This document shows positions 42,280-50,079 of a stretch of DNA of 64,000 bases, one piece after another. The notes below the pieces were generated by a model that saw only the letters and a list, made by a program, of their open reading frames with translations, was not told the DNA's origin and did no database searches. The translations under genes were made by a program, and so were the position numbers. The stretch covers positions 1 through 64,000 of the forward strand of contig MSHH01000075.1 of the NCBI GenBank assembly GCA_001941075.1, written 5' to 3'. The DNA is from Oscillospiraceae bacterium Zagget6 (lineage in GTDB: Bacteria > Bacillota > Clostridia > Oscillospirales > Oscillospiraceae). Position 1 is the stretch's first letter; each line of letters starts with the position of its first letter.

Positions 42280-42355
42280 GCACCCGTAGTTCAATGGATA
42301 GAGCGTCAGATTCCGGTTCTGAATGGTGGGGGTTCGAGTCCCTTCGGGTGTACCA
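42280..42355 (+). tRNA. tRNA-Arg (anticodon CCG)
   Basis: A complete 76-base cloverleaf. Acceptor GCACCCG pairs with CGGGTGT, the D-stem is GTTC/GAGC, the anticodon stem TCAGA/TCTGA encloses the loop TTCCGGT (anticodon CCG, reads CGG), and the T-arm loop is TTCGAGT. CCA is encoded. It is single, with its own promoter and terminator. Confidence 0.95.
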
Positions 42356-42359
42356 ACTG

Positions 42360-42406
42360 ATTCCCGTTGATTTGTTCTCAAATCAACGGGAATTGTTTTG
42401 TTTTTA
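42360..42406 (+). terminator. Rho-independent terminator of the tRNA
   Basis: ATTCCCGTTGATTTG and CAAATCAACGGGAAT form a perfect 15-bp stem with a TTCT loop, then TGTTTTGTTTTT. Confidence 0.95.
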
Positions 42407-42527
42407 ATAGAAAATCCGCTGATAAAGTGCAAACTCTACCAGCGGGTTTTTCGTTTTGCCCCAATTTTTACCCCTGGATTTTTTACCCCTGGAGTGAACA
42501 TATTTTTCATCTTCAATTATTCATGCA

Positions 42528-43115
42528 TTAACCTGGTTCCAGCGAATTTTGAAAATCAGTGGCTGCTGTCATCTGCGGCCAATACCAGTCGGTAAACAGC
42601 TTTTGAATAATGTCAAGCAGATCTGCATCGGTTAAACTTCTCTTGCCTTGCAAGTGAAGTGCCACTGCGGAAAAAACGCCGGAAAAGAACATGTCTGTCA
42701 CCACCTCCTTTTTGGGTGTATCGGCAATTTTCACATCGATGTTATCAATCGTTTTTTCTCTCATTCTTCTGATAAAATGGGAAAGATTCTGTTCCGACAT
42801 CAAAACGAGGATTCGCTCTGTGTTTTCGTGAAAGCATTTAATGAAAATTTCAAAGAAGTGCCTGTCATATGTGTTGTTTTCCTCGCCATACTCTTCCAAA
42901 GTCTCCCTTGTCTGTTTGAAAAAGCAGTCCTCCGCATATTCAATCAAATCAAAGACATCTTTGAAGTACCTGTAAAAAGTTGCGCGGCTGTACCCCGCCA
43001 GATTGATAATCTCCCGGACGGTGATTTGGGTTACACTTTTCTTCTGGGCTAGCTGGAAGAATGAATTGACAAGGGCTTCTCTTGTGGCATCCGTGATTTC
43101 TGGCTGTTTTTTCAT
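42528..43115 (-). CDS. TetR-family regulator (paralogue 1)
   Basis: A 195-residue TetR protein: MKKQPEITDATREALVNSFF, then ITVREIINLAGYSRATFYRY is the helix-turn-helix. The same opening MKKQPEITDATRE and a C-terminal domain with SEQNLSHFIRRMREK are shared with the regulator at 60886, so they are paralogues. The ATG at 43115 has AGGAG 6 bases upstream; the frame has an ATG six codons earlier. It is divergent from a nitroreductase whose promoter carries two palindromic operators, the likely targets. Confidence 0.92.
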   Translation of the reverse strand: MKKQPEITDATREALVNSFFQLAQKKSVTQITVREIINLAGYSRATFYRYFKDVFDLIEYAEDCFFKQTRETLEEYGEENNTYDRHFFEIFIKCFHENTERILVLMSEQNLSHFIRRMREKTIDNIDVKIADTPKKEVVTDMFFSGVFSAVALHLQGKRSLTDADLLDIIQKLFTDWYWPQMTAATDFQNSLEPG

Positions 43116-43180
43116 ATTGTTCTCCTGTGACATATCCTATATCAAAAAGCGATTGCCCCTTTTCATGGGCAGGCATTATC

Positions 43181-43209
43181 ATTTTACAGCAGCGATTCCC
43201 GAAAAACAA
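43181..43209 (-). promoter_or_regulatory. Promoter of TetR paralogue 1
   Basis: On the minus strand, TTGTTT (43204-43209), a 17-base spacer and TAAAAT (43181-43186). Confidence 0.6.
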
Positions 43210-43226
43210 GCGGCATCGGTCCATCG

Positions 43227-43303
43227 TGAGACATTTGTCTCAAATTGTCACTTGATGAACGATGTGTGCCACGGTATAATATCATTGTAAGACATCTGTT
43301 ATA
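43227..43303 (+). promoter_or_regulatory. Nitroreductase promoter with two TetR-type operators
   Basis: Operator 1 TGAGACA-TT-TGTCTCA (43227-43242, a perfect palindrome), then TTGATG (43252-43257), a 17-base spacer, TATAAT (43275-43280), and operator 2 TAAGACA-TC-TGTTATA (43288-43303) across the start region. The layout matches 48951-49027 and 61547-61624. Confidence 0.8.
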
Positions 43304-43388
43304 CCATGAATCAGCTGGAATTAACAGCTGATTCCGCAGGAGGGTCAGCAGTGGCCCCATCATCACGAAGCCGGGTAAGGAGGCCGTT

Positions 43389-44057
43389 ATGACATTACAG
43401 GAAGCCATGAGCGCACGACATAAAGTGAGCAAATACAAGGATACGCCGTTGCCAGCGGATGTTGTTCAGAAACTCAACGACAGAATCGAAGCGCAGAATC
43501 AGGAATACGGTTTGAATATCCAGCTTGTTACAGAGCACAAGGACGCGATGCCGGGGGTCATAGCAGCGCTGATGTCCAAGGGCGTCAAAAACTATATCAT
43601 CCTCGCGGGGCCTGATACGCCGGACGTTGATGAGAAGCTGGGCTACAGCAGCGCCGATTTGATGCTTTACGCGCAAACCCTCGGGCTGAATAGCTGGTGG
43701 ATCGGCGGTATGTACAGCCGCAAGAACGCGAAGAAGAACTCTAACGCAGGAGATAACGCGAAAATCATCGGGATCGTTGTGGTCGGCTATGGTCAAGACC
43801 AGGGCGTTCCGCACAAATCCAAAGCTGCGTCAGATGTATCGTCCTACGAAGGTACTGCCCCGGAATGGTTCAAGGCAGGCGTTTCAGCGGTCCTGTTAGC
43901 GCCGACGGCGATGAACAAGCAGGCATTTACCATCAAGGGCAAGGGCAATCAGGTGAGCATGACCTGCGACAACGGCTCCTATTCCGGTGCTGATTTGGGC
44001 ATTGGCAAATATCATTTTGAGCTGGGCGCCGGCAAGGACAATTTTGAATGGGCATGA
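43389..44057 (+). CDS. Nitroreductase-family protein
   Basis: A 222-residue FMN-dependent oxidoreductase of the nitroreductase fold. MTLQEAMSARHKVSKYKDTP has the Arg-rich FMN phosphate site, LGYSSADLMLYAQTLGLNSW the central helix, and KIIGIVVVGYG the late strand with GYG. The C-terminal third is longer than usual (VSMTCDNGSYSGADLGIGKY). Natural substrate unknown; such enzymes reduce quinones, flavins or nitro-compounds. Under control of the operators at 43227-43303. Confidence 0.88.
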   Translation: MTLQEAMSARHKVSKYKDTPLPADVVQKLNDRIEAQNQEYGLNIQLVTEHKDAMPGVIAALMSKGVKNYIILAGPDTPDVDEKLGYSSADLMLYAQTLGLNSWWIGGMYSRKNAKKNSNAGDNAKIIGIVVVGYGQDQGVPHKSKAASDVSSYEGTAPEWFKAGVSAVLLAPTAMNKQAFTIKGKGNQVSMTCDNGSYSGADLGIGKYHFELGAGKDNFEWA

Positions 44058-44092
44058 TCGTCCCGTGCGACAATCCAAATGGATAACAAAAA

Positions 44093-44137
44093 CCGGCAGG
44101 TCGTCACAGAAATCGTGGCGGCCTGCCGGATATTTTT
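44093..44137. terminator. Terminator between convergent nitroreductase and TetR genes
   Basis: CCGGCAGG (44093-44100) pairs with CCTGCCGG (44122-44129), then ATATTTTTG. A-rich on the other side. Confidence 0.85.
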
Positions 44138-44151
44138 GCGTTTATAGGCGT

Positions 44152-44685
44152 TTACAACTTGCTTTTCAGCAGCCCCAGCACGTCGGCGATTTTCTCCACC
44201 GGCTCCGGGCTTTCGCTGTTCAGCCAGTCATAGAGGATGGAAAAGGTGCCCTGAAAGACGAATTGCCGGAGATACTTCACTTCCGTCTCCGAATAATTGC
44301 TCTCATCGAGCATGTTTTGAAAAATGATGCCGATGCTGGGGATGGCGAACAGATGGGCGGCGAACTCCTGCATGGGAACAGACCGGACGAGGAGGCAGAA
44401 CAGCTCCCGCTGGTCATACAAATGCTGCAAAATCAGCAGCAGGGCGTTATCGCTTTGCGTGATGACCTGCTTCAACTCCTCGTCCAACTGCCGGAGGAAG
44501 TCCGCCTCTATTTCGCAGAGCAGCTCCTCCTGGCTGCCGTAGTATTTATAGAACGTGGTGCGGTTGATTTCCGACACCTTGCAAAGCTCGTAGACCGTAA
44601 TTTGGTTCAGCGGTTTTTCCCGGAGCAGCTTGAGCAACCCCGTTTTCAGCATGGTCTTGCTGATACGTACCCTCTGGTTTTCCAT
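44152..44685 (-). CDS. TetR-family regulator of the HXXEE array
   Basis: A 177-residue TetR protein, RVRISKTMLKTGLLKLLREK followed by ITVYELCKVSEINRTTFYKYY (helix-turn-helix). The ligand domain is short, DhaS-like. It is not a close relative of the two paralogues at 42.5 and 60.9 kb. Divergent from three tandem HXXEE membrane-protein genes, its most likely targets. Confidence 0.88.
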   Translation of the reverse strand: MENQRVRISKTMLKTGLLKLLREKPLNQITVYELCKVSEINRTTFYKYYGSQEELLCEIEADFLRQLDEELKQVITQSDNALLLILQHLYDQRELFCLLVRSVPMQEFAAHLFAIPSIGIIFQNMLDESNYSETEVKYLRQFVFQGTFSILYDWLNSESPEPVEKIADVLGLLKSKL

Positions 44686-44711
44686 CTCTTTGATTCACCT
44701 CGACAAATTTT

Positions 44712-44813
44712 CAATATTTGTTGGTTTTAACGCAAAGAAGCAGCTTAGTGTTGCCTACAAAACATTTTAACGCCAACAGTTTGTTGACTTTAAGTACTTT
44801 CGTCTATTATAAT
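44712..44813 (+). promoter_or_regulatory. Promoter and candidate operators of the HXXEE array
   Basis: TTGACT (44784-44789), an 18-base spacer and TATAAT (44808-44813). The inverted repeat CAACA-GTT-TGTTG (44774-44786) overlaps the -35, and a similar CAATA-TT-TGTTG is at 44712-44723 near the tetR start. Confidence 0.65.
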
Positions 44814-44859
44814 GAAATCACAGCGATTTGTCAACATTATGCTGTAGGAGGTTCATAAA

Positions 44860-45549
44860 ATGAAATTTTGGAGGCGAAACTGGTATTACATCGGCGGCGT
44901 CCTTTTTGTTCTGTTGGCCTTTGTCATGGGGCTGTGGGGCTGCGACCACTTGAGCAAAATCCGGGTCATCCTGATTTTCAGCTGGATGGGGATGCTAATG
45001 CACCAGTTTGAGGAATATGCGTTTCCCGGCGGTTTTCCCCTGATTTCCAACATGGCCGGACTGGGCGAGACGGAACACCCGGAGCACTACCCGCTGAACG
45101 CGAGGCAGAGCTTTTTGAGCAACGTCATCTTCTGCTACCTGAGCTACATCATCCCCATCTGCTTCCCCAATCTGGTCTGGATGGGGGCCAGCCAGGTGCT
45201 GGCCGGTGTGTGGCAGCTTCCGGGGCACGGCATTGCCATGAACGTGCGGCTGAAAAGCAAGTACAACCCCGGTCTGGCGTCCACGGCGGTTTTGCAGACG
45301 CCAGTGGCGATTTACTACATCTGGTACGTCTGCACCTACATGCCGGAAAAGGCGGGACAGCTCTGGTGGGGCATCCCCGGTTCCATCCTCATGTTACTCC
45401 TGACCTTTATCGTCCCCATTCTGGTGATGAAGGACAAAAATTCTCCCTATCCCTTTGAGGACCGGGAACTGTACGGTTACAACAAGGAACACGTCGCGGC
45501 GCTGTGGGAAGAACGGAAAGCTGCGAAGGCTGCAAAGGAGGACAATTAA
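44860..45549 (+). CDS. HXXEE-domain membrane protein 1
   Basis: A 229-residue protein with about six membrane helices (YIGGVLFVLLAFVMGLWGC first). The HXXEE signature is MLMHQFEEYAFPGGFP at about residue 48. The Glu/His set resembles a metal or cofactor site within the membrane, but the biochemical role of this family is not known to me. YIWYVCTYMPEKAGQLWWG and KNSPYPFEDRELYGYNKEHV are shared with the third copy. GTAGGAGG lies 8 bases before the ATG. Confidence 0.88.
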   Translation: MKFWRRNWYYIGGVLFVLLAFVMGLWGCDHLSKIRVILIFSWMGMLMHQFEEYAFPGGFPLISNMAGLGETEHPEHYPLNARQSFLSNVIFCYLSYIIPICFPNLVWMGASQVLAGVWQLPGHGIAMNVRLKSKYNPGLASTAVLQTPVAIYYIWYVCTYMPEKAGQLWWGIPGSILMLLLTFIVPILVMKDKNSPYPFEDRELYGYNKEHVAALWEERKAAKAAKEDN

Positions 45550-45551
45550 AA

Positions 45552-46256
45552 ATGGTGAAAAAGCTGGATAAATGGTGTGACATCAACTGGATCATCTTCA
45601 TTTGCGTGACGGGTGTCGTCACCGGCGTACTCGCCGCCATCTTCTGGGACAAAATGCCCCTGGGCGCGCAGGGCGCGGTGTTTGTGGCGATGATTATGCC
45701 CTTCCACGTGCTGGAGGAGTGGAAATTCCCCGGCGGTCTCCACATTTTTTACAACGTTCTGCTGGGTCCGAAGGAGGCCGAAAAGCAGCAGCTTGACCGG
45801 TTCCCCATGAGCCGTCTCACCGATATGATCACCAACGTGGGCTTGCAGTGGATTCCGCTGGTCTATCTGGTCCTCAGCTTCTTCACCGGCCTCTCCAACG
45901 CCACCGCCCTGTGCATGATGCTGCTGTGCTTCATCGAAGTGTGCGCCCACACCGGTGCCGGCACGCTCACCTATTTCTGGCTGAGAAAGGACGGCAAGAG
46001 GACCATCTATCACCCCGGTTTTGCCACCTCCTGGATGATGTTCCTGCCTGCGGGGGTCTATATCGTGGCGCATTTGGAAAATGTCACCAGAAGCGACTGG
46101 CTCTGGGCGATCATCCTGTTCATCATCATGATGCTGATTTGCATTGTTCTGACGGAGACGCCGCTGAAAAAGTGGGTCTACAAGCAGGACAAGGGCGTGT
46201 TCGCCTTTGCCGACGCCAAGTATTATGAGAAGTACCCCTCCTTCTGGAAGAAGTGA
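45552..46256 (+). CDS. HXXEE-domain membrane protein 2
   Basis: A 234-residue multi-helix membrane protein. MIMPFHVLEEWKFPGGLHIF carries the HXXEE motif (about residue 52). It is more divergent than copies 1 and 3 and has a second histidine motif CFIEVCAHTGAGTLTYFW. The start at 45552 is 2 bases after the first gene, with AAGGAGG upstream inside that gene's end. Confidence 0.88.
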   Translation: MVKKLDKWCDINWIIFICVTGVVTGVLAAIFWDKMPLGAQGAVFVAMIMPFHVLEEWKFPGGLHIFYNVLLGPKEAEKQQLDRFPMSRLTDMITNVGLQWIPLVYLVLSFFTGLSNATALCMMLLCFIEVCAHTGAGTLTYFWLRKDGKRTIYHPGFATSWMMFLPAGVYIVAHLENVTRSDWLWAIILFIIMMLICIVLTETPLKKWVYKQDKGVFAFADAKYYEKYPSFWKK

Positions 46257-46271
46257 TACGAGGCAGACAGC

Positions 46272-46964
46272 ATGAAATTCTGGAGACGATACTGGTACTG
46301 GATCGGCGGCGTTCTCTTTGTGGCTCTGGCTTTTATGATGGGACTGTGGGGCTGTGAACACCTGCCGAAGCTACAGACGATTTTGATTTTCAGCTGGATG
46401 GCCATGCTGGTCCATCAGGTGGAGGAATACGGTTTCCCCGGCGGGATGCCGTCCATCACCAACATGGCTGCCTTCCGGGAGAAGGAAGCGCCGGAGCGGT
46501 ATCCCTTTAACGCGCAGCAGTGCTTCATCTGCAATGTGTTCCTGTGCTATGCCTTCTACATTCTGGCGATTTGCTTTCCCAACGTGATTTGGCTGGGGGC
46601 CTCTCAGGTGCTGTGTGTGCTGGTGCAGCTGGCGGCCCACGGCCTGCTCATCAACTTCTCGTTGAAGAGTTTTTATAACCCCGGCCTGGGTTCCACCGTG
46701 TTTTTGCAGCTGCCTGTCGCCATTTACTATATCTGGTATGTCTGTACCACCATGCCGGAACAGGCGCGGCAACTCTGGATCGGCGCTCCCGGTGCGATTA
46801 TTGCAATGCTCATATGCTTCATCGCCCCCGTGTTGCTGATGCGGAACCGGAAGAATCCCTATCCCTTCGCTGAGGAGGAGATGTACGGGTACAAGAAGGA
46901 AAAAGTGCTGGAAATCTGGCAGGACAGCAAGCCCTCCCTGCTGCAAAGGGTCGGGCTGAAGTAA
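46272..46964 (+). CDS. HXXEE-domain membrane protein 3
   Basis: A 230-residue membrane protein, closely related to copy 1: WIGGVLFVALAFMMGLWGC, MLVHQVEEYGFPGGMP, YIWYVCTTMPEQARQLW, NPYPFAEEEMYGYKKEKV. It is separated from copy 2 by 15 bases, so the three are one operon. Copies 1 and 3 flank the divergent copy 2, suggesting duplication around it. Element C follows 11 bases after the stop. Confidence 0.88.
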   Translation: MKFWRRYWYWIGGVLFVALAFMMGLWGCEHLPKLQTILIFSWMAMLVHQVEEYGFPGGMPSITNMAAFREKEAPERYPFNAQQCFICNVFLCYAFYILAICFPNVIWLGASQVLCVLVQLAAHGLLINFSLKSFYNPGLGSTVFLQLPVAIYYIWYVCTTMPEQARQLWIGAPGAIIAMLICFIAPVLLMRNRKNPYPFAEEEMYGYKKEKVLEIWQDSKPSLLQRVGLK

Positions 46965-46975
46965 CAACAAATATG

Positions 46976-47147
46976 AGCTTTTAGCTCTTAGCTATCAGCT
47001 ATTAGCTTTGTAGTGCTTACCGATTCGCTCTGCACTTCGGATTCGCTACACAAAACAAACCGCTCACGACCAACCGATGTTTAACGCTGTTCGCTTTAGC
47101 CTGGCAGTGTGTAACTAACAGCTAACAGCTAACGGCTAATAGCTTAT
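46976..47147. repeat. Heptamer-bounded element C (MITE-like)
   Basis: Left arm AGCTTTTAGCTCTTAGCTAT and TTAGC units; right arm CTAACAGCTAACAGCTAACG and GGCTAATAGCTTA. The segment next to the left arm, AGCTTTGTAGTGCTTA, reappears inverted in element D (as GCACCACAAAGCT). The centre has a direct repeat of GATTCGCT. No coding potential seen. Confidence 0.8.
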
Positions 47148-47163
47148 TAAAGTGAGGTGCAAA

Positions 47164-47976
47164 ATGACCGAAAAGACTGTGATCTATTATTACTCTGGCT
47201 CCGGGAACAGCCTCTCTGTGGCGAAACACATTGGCGAGAAGCTGGGAAACACAACGCTTTTGTCCGTCTACACCCTGCGGGATACCCCGGAGGTCCCGGC
47301 GGACTGCACCCGAATCGGCATTGTGACCGCCACCTGGTTTGTACGCCCGCCGAGGGTGGTGAAGGAGGTCTGCGAAAAACTCCGCTGCTCCAGACAGCAG
47401 AGGATTTTTGTCGTCGCCACCTGCGGCGGCTATGACGGATATGTCTGCATCGACCTGAAAGCCATTTTGCAGCCCAAAACGGACTTCGCTGTGCAGACCT
47501 TCATGCTCCCCATGCCGCCCAACCATATTGTGGGTTTTTCTCCCCTGCCGGACTGGGCGAACCGTATTTACCTGAACCATGAGGCCAAGGCCACGGTTAA
47601 GATTGCGGAAAAAATCCAGGCGGACGCCCCCACCAGAAACCGAAAGGGCCTCAACCGCAAGGCTCTGGCGTGGGTATCCAAAACCTTCAACGGCTGGCTG
47701 GGCGTTGACCGGGACAGCGTGGAGGGCGGTTTCTACACCACAGACGCCTGCACCAAATGCGGCGTCTGCGAGAAGCTCTGCAAAAACGGGAACATCCAGC
47801 TGACCGGGGACGGCCCGGTCTGGGGCCACGACTGCCAGCAGTGCATGGCCTGTATCATGTGGTGTCCCAACCGGGCCATTCGTCACCCAAACGTGCCGGA
47901 GAAGCGCAGGCGCTACCAGAATCCGAACGTCACCCTGAAGGATATGATGCAGTCGGAATTTCATGTGGGTGAATGA
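47164..47976 (+). CDS. EFR1-type flavodoxin-ferredoxin fusion
   Basis: A 270-residue electron carrier. Residues 1 to about 140 form a flavodoxin-like FMN domain (VIYYYSGSGNSLSVAKHI). After a helical linker, two [4Fe-4S] motifs follow: CTKCGVCEKLCKNGNI and CQQCMACIMWCPNRAI. Such fusions move electrons between ferredoxin-like donors and oxidoreductases in anaerobes. ATG 47164 has GAGGTG upstream. It overlaps the next gene by 4 bases (ATGA). Confidence 0.92.
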   Translation: MTEKTVIYYYSGSGNSLSVAKHIGEKLGNTTLLSVYTLRDTPEVPADCTRIGIVTATWFVRPPRVVKEVCEKLRCSRQQRIFVVATCGGYDGYVCIDLKAILQPKTDFAVQTFMLPMPPNHIVGFSPLPDWANRIYLNHEAKATVKIAEKIQADAPTRNRKGLNRKALAWVSKTFNGWLGVDRDSVEGGFYTTDACTKCGVCEKLCKNGNIQLTGDGPVWGHDCQQCMACIMWCPNRAIRHPNVPEKRRRYQNPNVTLKDMMQSEFHVGE

Positions 47977-48896
47977 CGATGAGTTGGACATTAGAGAGTA
48001 TCCCGGATCTTTCCGGTAAAGTGATGATCGTGACCGGGGCAAACAGCGGTCTGGGATTTGAAACGACAAAGGAGCTTTCCCGGAAAGGCGCAAAGGTCGT
48101 GATGGCCTGTCGCAACCCGCAAAGGGCGGAAGCGGCCATGCAAAAGATCCGGGATGCTGTTCCGGGCGCGGATCTGGATACCATGCTTTTAGACCTTGCC
48201 AGTCAAAAAAGCGTCGCAGAGTTTGCAGAGCGATTCATGCAGAAATACGATAGGCTTGATGTACTCGTCAACAATGCCGGAATTATGGCGGCGCCCTATT
48301 CCGAAACCGTCGATGGGTTTGAGAATCACTTTGCGACCAACTATCTCGGCCACTTTGCACTGACAGCAAGGTTGTTTGACCTGCTGGAATCGACACCGGG
48401 CGCGAGAGTGGTCAGCGTCAGCAGCCTTGCCTACTTTTTTGGGAATAAGATAGATTTTGAGAATCTGTATTATGAGCACAAAAAGGGTTACGGCAGATGG
48501 CGGGCCTATGGACGTTCCAAAATGGAAATACTGCTGTTCGCTTATGAAATGCAGCGGCGTCTCACGCGCACAGGCAAGTCTACCCTTTCGCTTGCTGCGC
48601 ACCCAGGAATCGCACAGACAAATATTATGCCGGCGCAAGCGAATAACGCCTTCACAAAGAAGTTCTTAACGCTGGTCGCCAGTTTTTTGAAGCCGACCAT
48701 CTATGGCGCAATGCCTTTGATTCGTGCGGCGACAGACACAGAGGTCGTGGGAGGCGAATATTTCGGGCCGTCCAAGGACAGGATGCCAGATGTCGTCAAG
48801 TCAAATAAGGCGTCTCACAATTTGGATACCGCAAAAAAGCTATGGGAAATTTCCGAAACCTTAACAGGACTTCATTATCTGGATGAGACATTGTAA
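47973..48896 (+). CDS. Short-chain dehydrogenase/reductase
   Basis: A 307-residue SDR of the retinol-dehydrogenase-like type. VMIVTGANSGLGFETTKEL is the cofactor motif, LVNNAGIMAAPYS the NNAG motif, VVSVSSLAY the Ser, and YGRSKMEILLFAYEM the YxxxK catalytic pair. The Arg at VMACRNPQRA suggests NADP. Substrate unknown; it may receive electrons related to the EFR1 partner. It is translationally coupled to that gene. Confidence 0.93.
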   Translation: MTMSWTLESIPDLSGKVMIVTGANSGLGFETTKELSRKGAKVVMACRNPQRAEAAMQKIRDAVPGADLDTMLLDLASQKSVAEFAERFMQKYDRLDVLVNNAGIMAAPYSETVDGFENHFATNYLGHFALTARLFDLLESTPGARVVSVSSLAYFFGNKIDFENLYYEHKKGYGRWRAYGRSKMEILLFAYEMQRRLTRTGKSTLSLAAHPGIAQTNIMPAQANNAFTKKFLTLVASFLKPTIYGAMPLIRAATDTEVVGGEYFGPSKDRMPDVVKSNKASHNLDTAKKLWEISETLTGLHYLDETL

Positions 48897-48950
48897 TTTT
48901 GATGTAAATCGGATCTCGTAAAAGGTCCATGTGGCTGGACAGGCGTATTA

Positions 48951-49027
48951 TGCGACATTTATTCCCTATTGTTGCTTGATAAAGGCTCCTTTGTATCATA
49001 CAATAAGTATGTACAACATCTGTCGCA
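48951..49027 (+). promoter_or_regulatory. Operator-promoter of the sirtuin-PARG operon
   Basis: Operator half-site TGCGACATT (48951-48959), TTGATA (48976-48981), a 17-base spacer, TACAAT (48999-49004), and operator TACAACA-TC-TGTCGCA (49012-49027). The layout is the same as before the nitroreductase (43227) and glycosyltransferase (61547) genes. The 48897-49096 gap has no gene. Confidence 0.8.
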
Positions 49028-49096
49028 CAACGCATGGCGGTGGGTCGGTATTACTTTGCGGTTCAGCGGCGGCGATGCCGCAGGGAGGTGTTCAGG

Positions 49097-49408
49097 ATGC
49101 TGCTTCAAATTTTCAGAGCGTGGCTCAAGTGGCGGAAGGACTGGGATTCCCTGTGCAACTGCTGTGGCAAATGCTGTTACACGCGTTCCGTCGGACCGGG
49201 CGGCAGGGTCATTATCCACTACAATGACCCCTGTGAGCATCTGGACACGCAAACCCATCTGTGCCGGGTTTTCGACGACCGCTTCCGCAAGTGTAAACAC
49301 TGCGGGAAGGTCGGTTTGTTCACGGCGCTGTTCAATCCGTCTCTGCCGAAAGACTGTACCTATGTGCAGACCTTCCGGTTGTGGGACAGGGACGAAAGTA
49401 CGTTGTAA
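49097..49408 (+). CDS. YkgJ-type cysteine-cluster protein
   Basis: A 103-residue protein with SLCNCCGKCCYTRSVGPGG, then CEHLDTQTHLCRVFDDRF and CKHCGKVG. The CxxCxxCC plus later Cys pattern is that of the YkgJ/FliB-like Fe-S or zinc cluster family. First gene of the long operon. The ATG at 49097 has GGGAGG 8 bases upstream; the frame extends to 49034 without a site. Function in this family is poorly defined. Confidence 0.78.
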   Translation: MLLQIFRAWLKWRKDWDSLCNCCGKCCYTRSVGPGGRVIIHYNDPCEHLDTQTHLCRVFDDRFRKCKHCGKVGLFTALFNPSLPKDCTYVQTFRLWDRDESTL

Positions 49409-49455
49409 AGGCACTGCATTTTTATCACGCAATCTGTCATAAGGAGGTATTCTCT

Positions 49456-49986
49456 ATGCAAACATTGGAAGCCATTGCAAAAAGAAAATCAACGCGGAAC
49501 TTTGACCCGAACAAGTCCGTACCGGATGCGGTGATCGATACCATCGTGAAGGCGGGCTGTCAGGCTCCCATCGGCGGGAACCAGCGGGATTCCCTGCACC
49601 TGACGGTCTGCCGCAGTAAAGACATCCTCGACGCCATCAACCAGTCCACTGCCGCCGCCATGAAAATCGAACCGCGGGATTTCTTCTACGGTGCGCCCGT
49701 TGTCGTCTTTGTCTCTGCCGCGAACAAGCAGATGGCCCCCGGCGTGGAATATGCCAACGCCGCCTGCGTCATCGAAAACATGCTGATCGCGGCCACAGAC
49801 GCCGGGGTGGATAACATTTACCTCTGGGGCGCTGTACAGGCCCTGGCGAAGAACACGGAGCTGTGTGCCAAGATGGGGATACCGGAAGACTTCCGGCCTG
49901 TCTCCGCCGCAGCGCTTGGCTACAGCCTCAGCGGAGCTGCTCAGCCGAGAGAGCTGTCTGTGTCACTCAGCGCGAATTACATCTAA
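49456..49986 (+). CDS. Nitroreductase-family oxidoreductase
   Basis: A 176-residue FMN protein: LEAIAKRKSTRNFDPNKSV is the FMN phosphate-binding Arg/Ser block, AGCQAPIGGNQRDSLHL the second, and YANAACVIENMLIAATDAGV the dimer helix. AALGYSLSGAAQPRELS ends it. Related to, but shorter than, the nitroreductase at 43389. AAGGAGG lies 9 bases before the ATG. Part of the operon 49097-55783. Confidence 0.9.
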   Translation: MQTLEAIAKRKSTRNFDPNKSVPDAVIDTIVKAGCQAPIGGNQRDSLHLTVCRSKDILDAINQSTAAAMKIEPRDFFYGAPVVVFVSAANKQMAPGVEYANAACVIENMLIAATDAGVDNIYLWGAVQALAKNTELCAKMGIPEDFRPVSAAALGYSLSGAAQPRELSVSLSANYI

Positions 49987-50079
49987 TCGATCAACCGACA
50001 GCACCCACCGAAGAAGAGAACTGTTCTCCGGCGGGCGCTTACGCATGATACGACACATCGTTATGGAGGGAATTTCGTT

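Noticed and set aside
42196..42432. Small open frame containing GTRTPTIQNRNLTLYPL
   Set aside because: It is the reverse strand of the tRNA-Arg gene and its terminator, a well-known false-ORF pattern.
46976..47147. Heptamer repeats as a CRISPR or iteron origin
   Set aside because: Units of 7 bases without spacers, at several sites, and no replication gene nearby.
50049..50063. Further operator site before the flavodoxin gene
   Set aside because: Only one half (TACGACA) matches the consensus, so it is noted but not counted.
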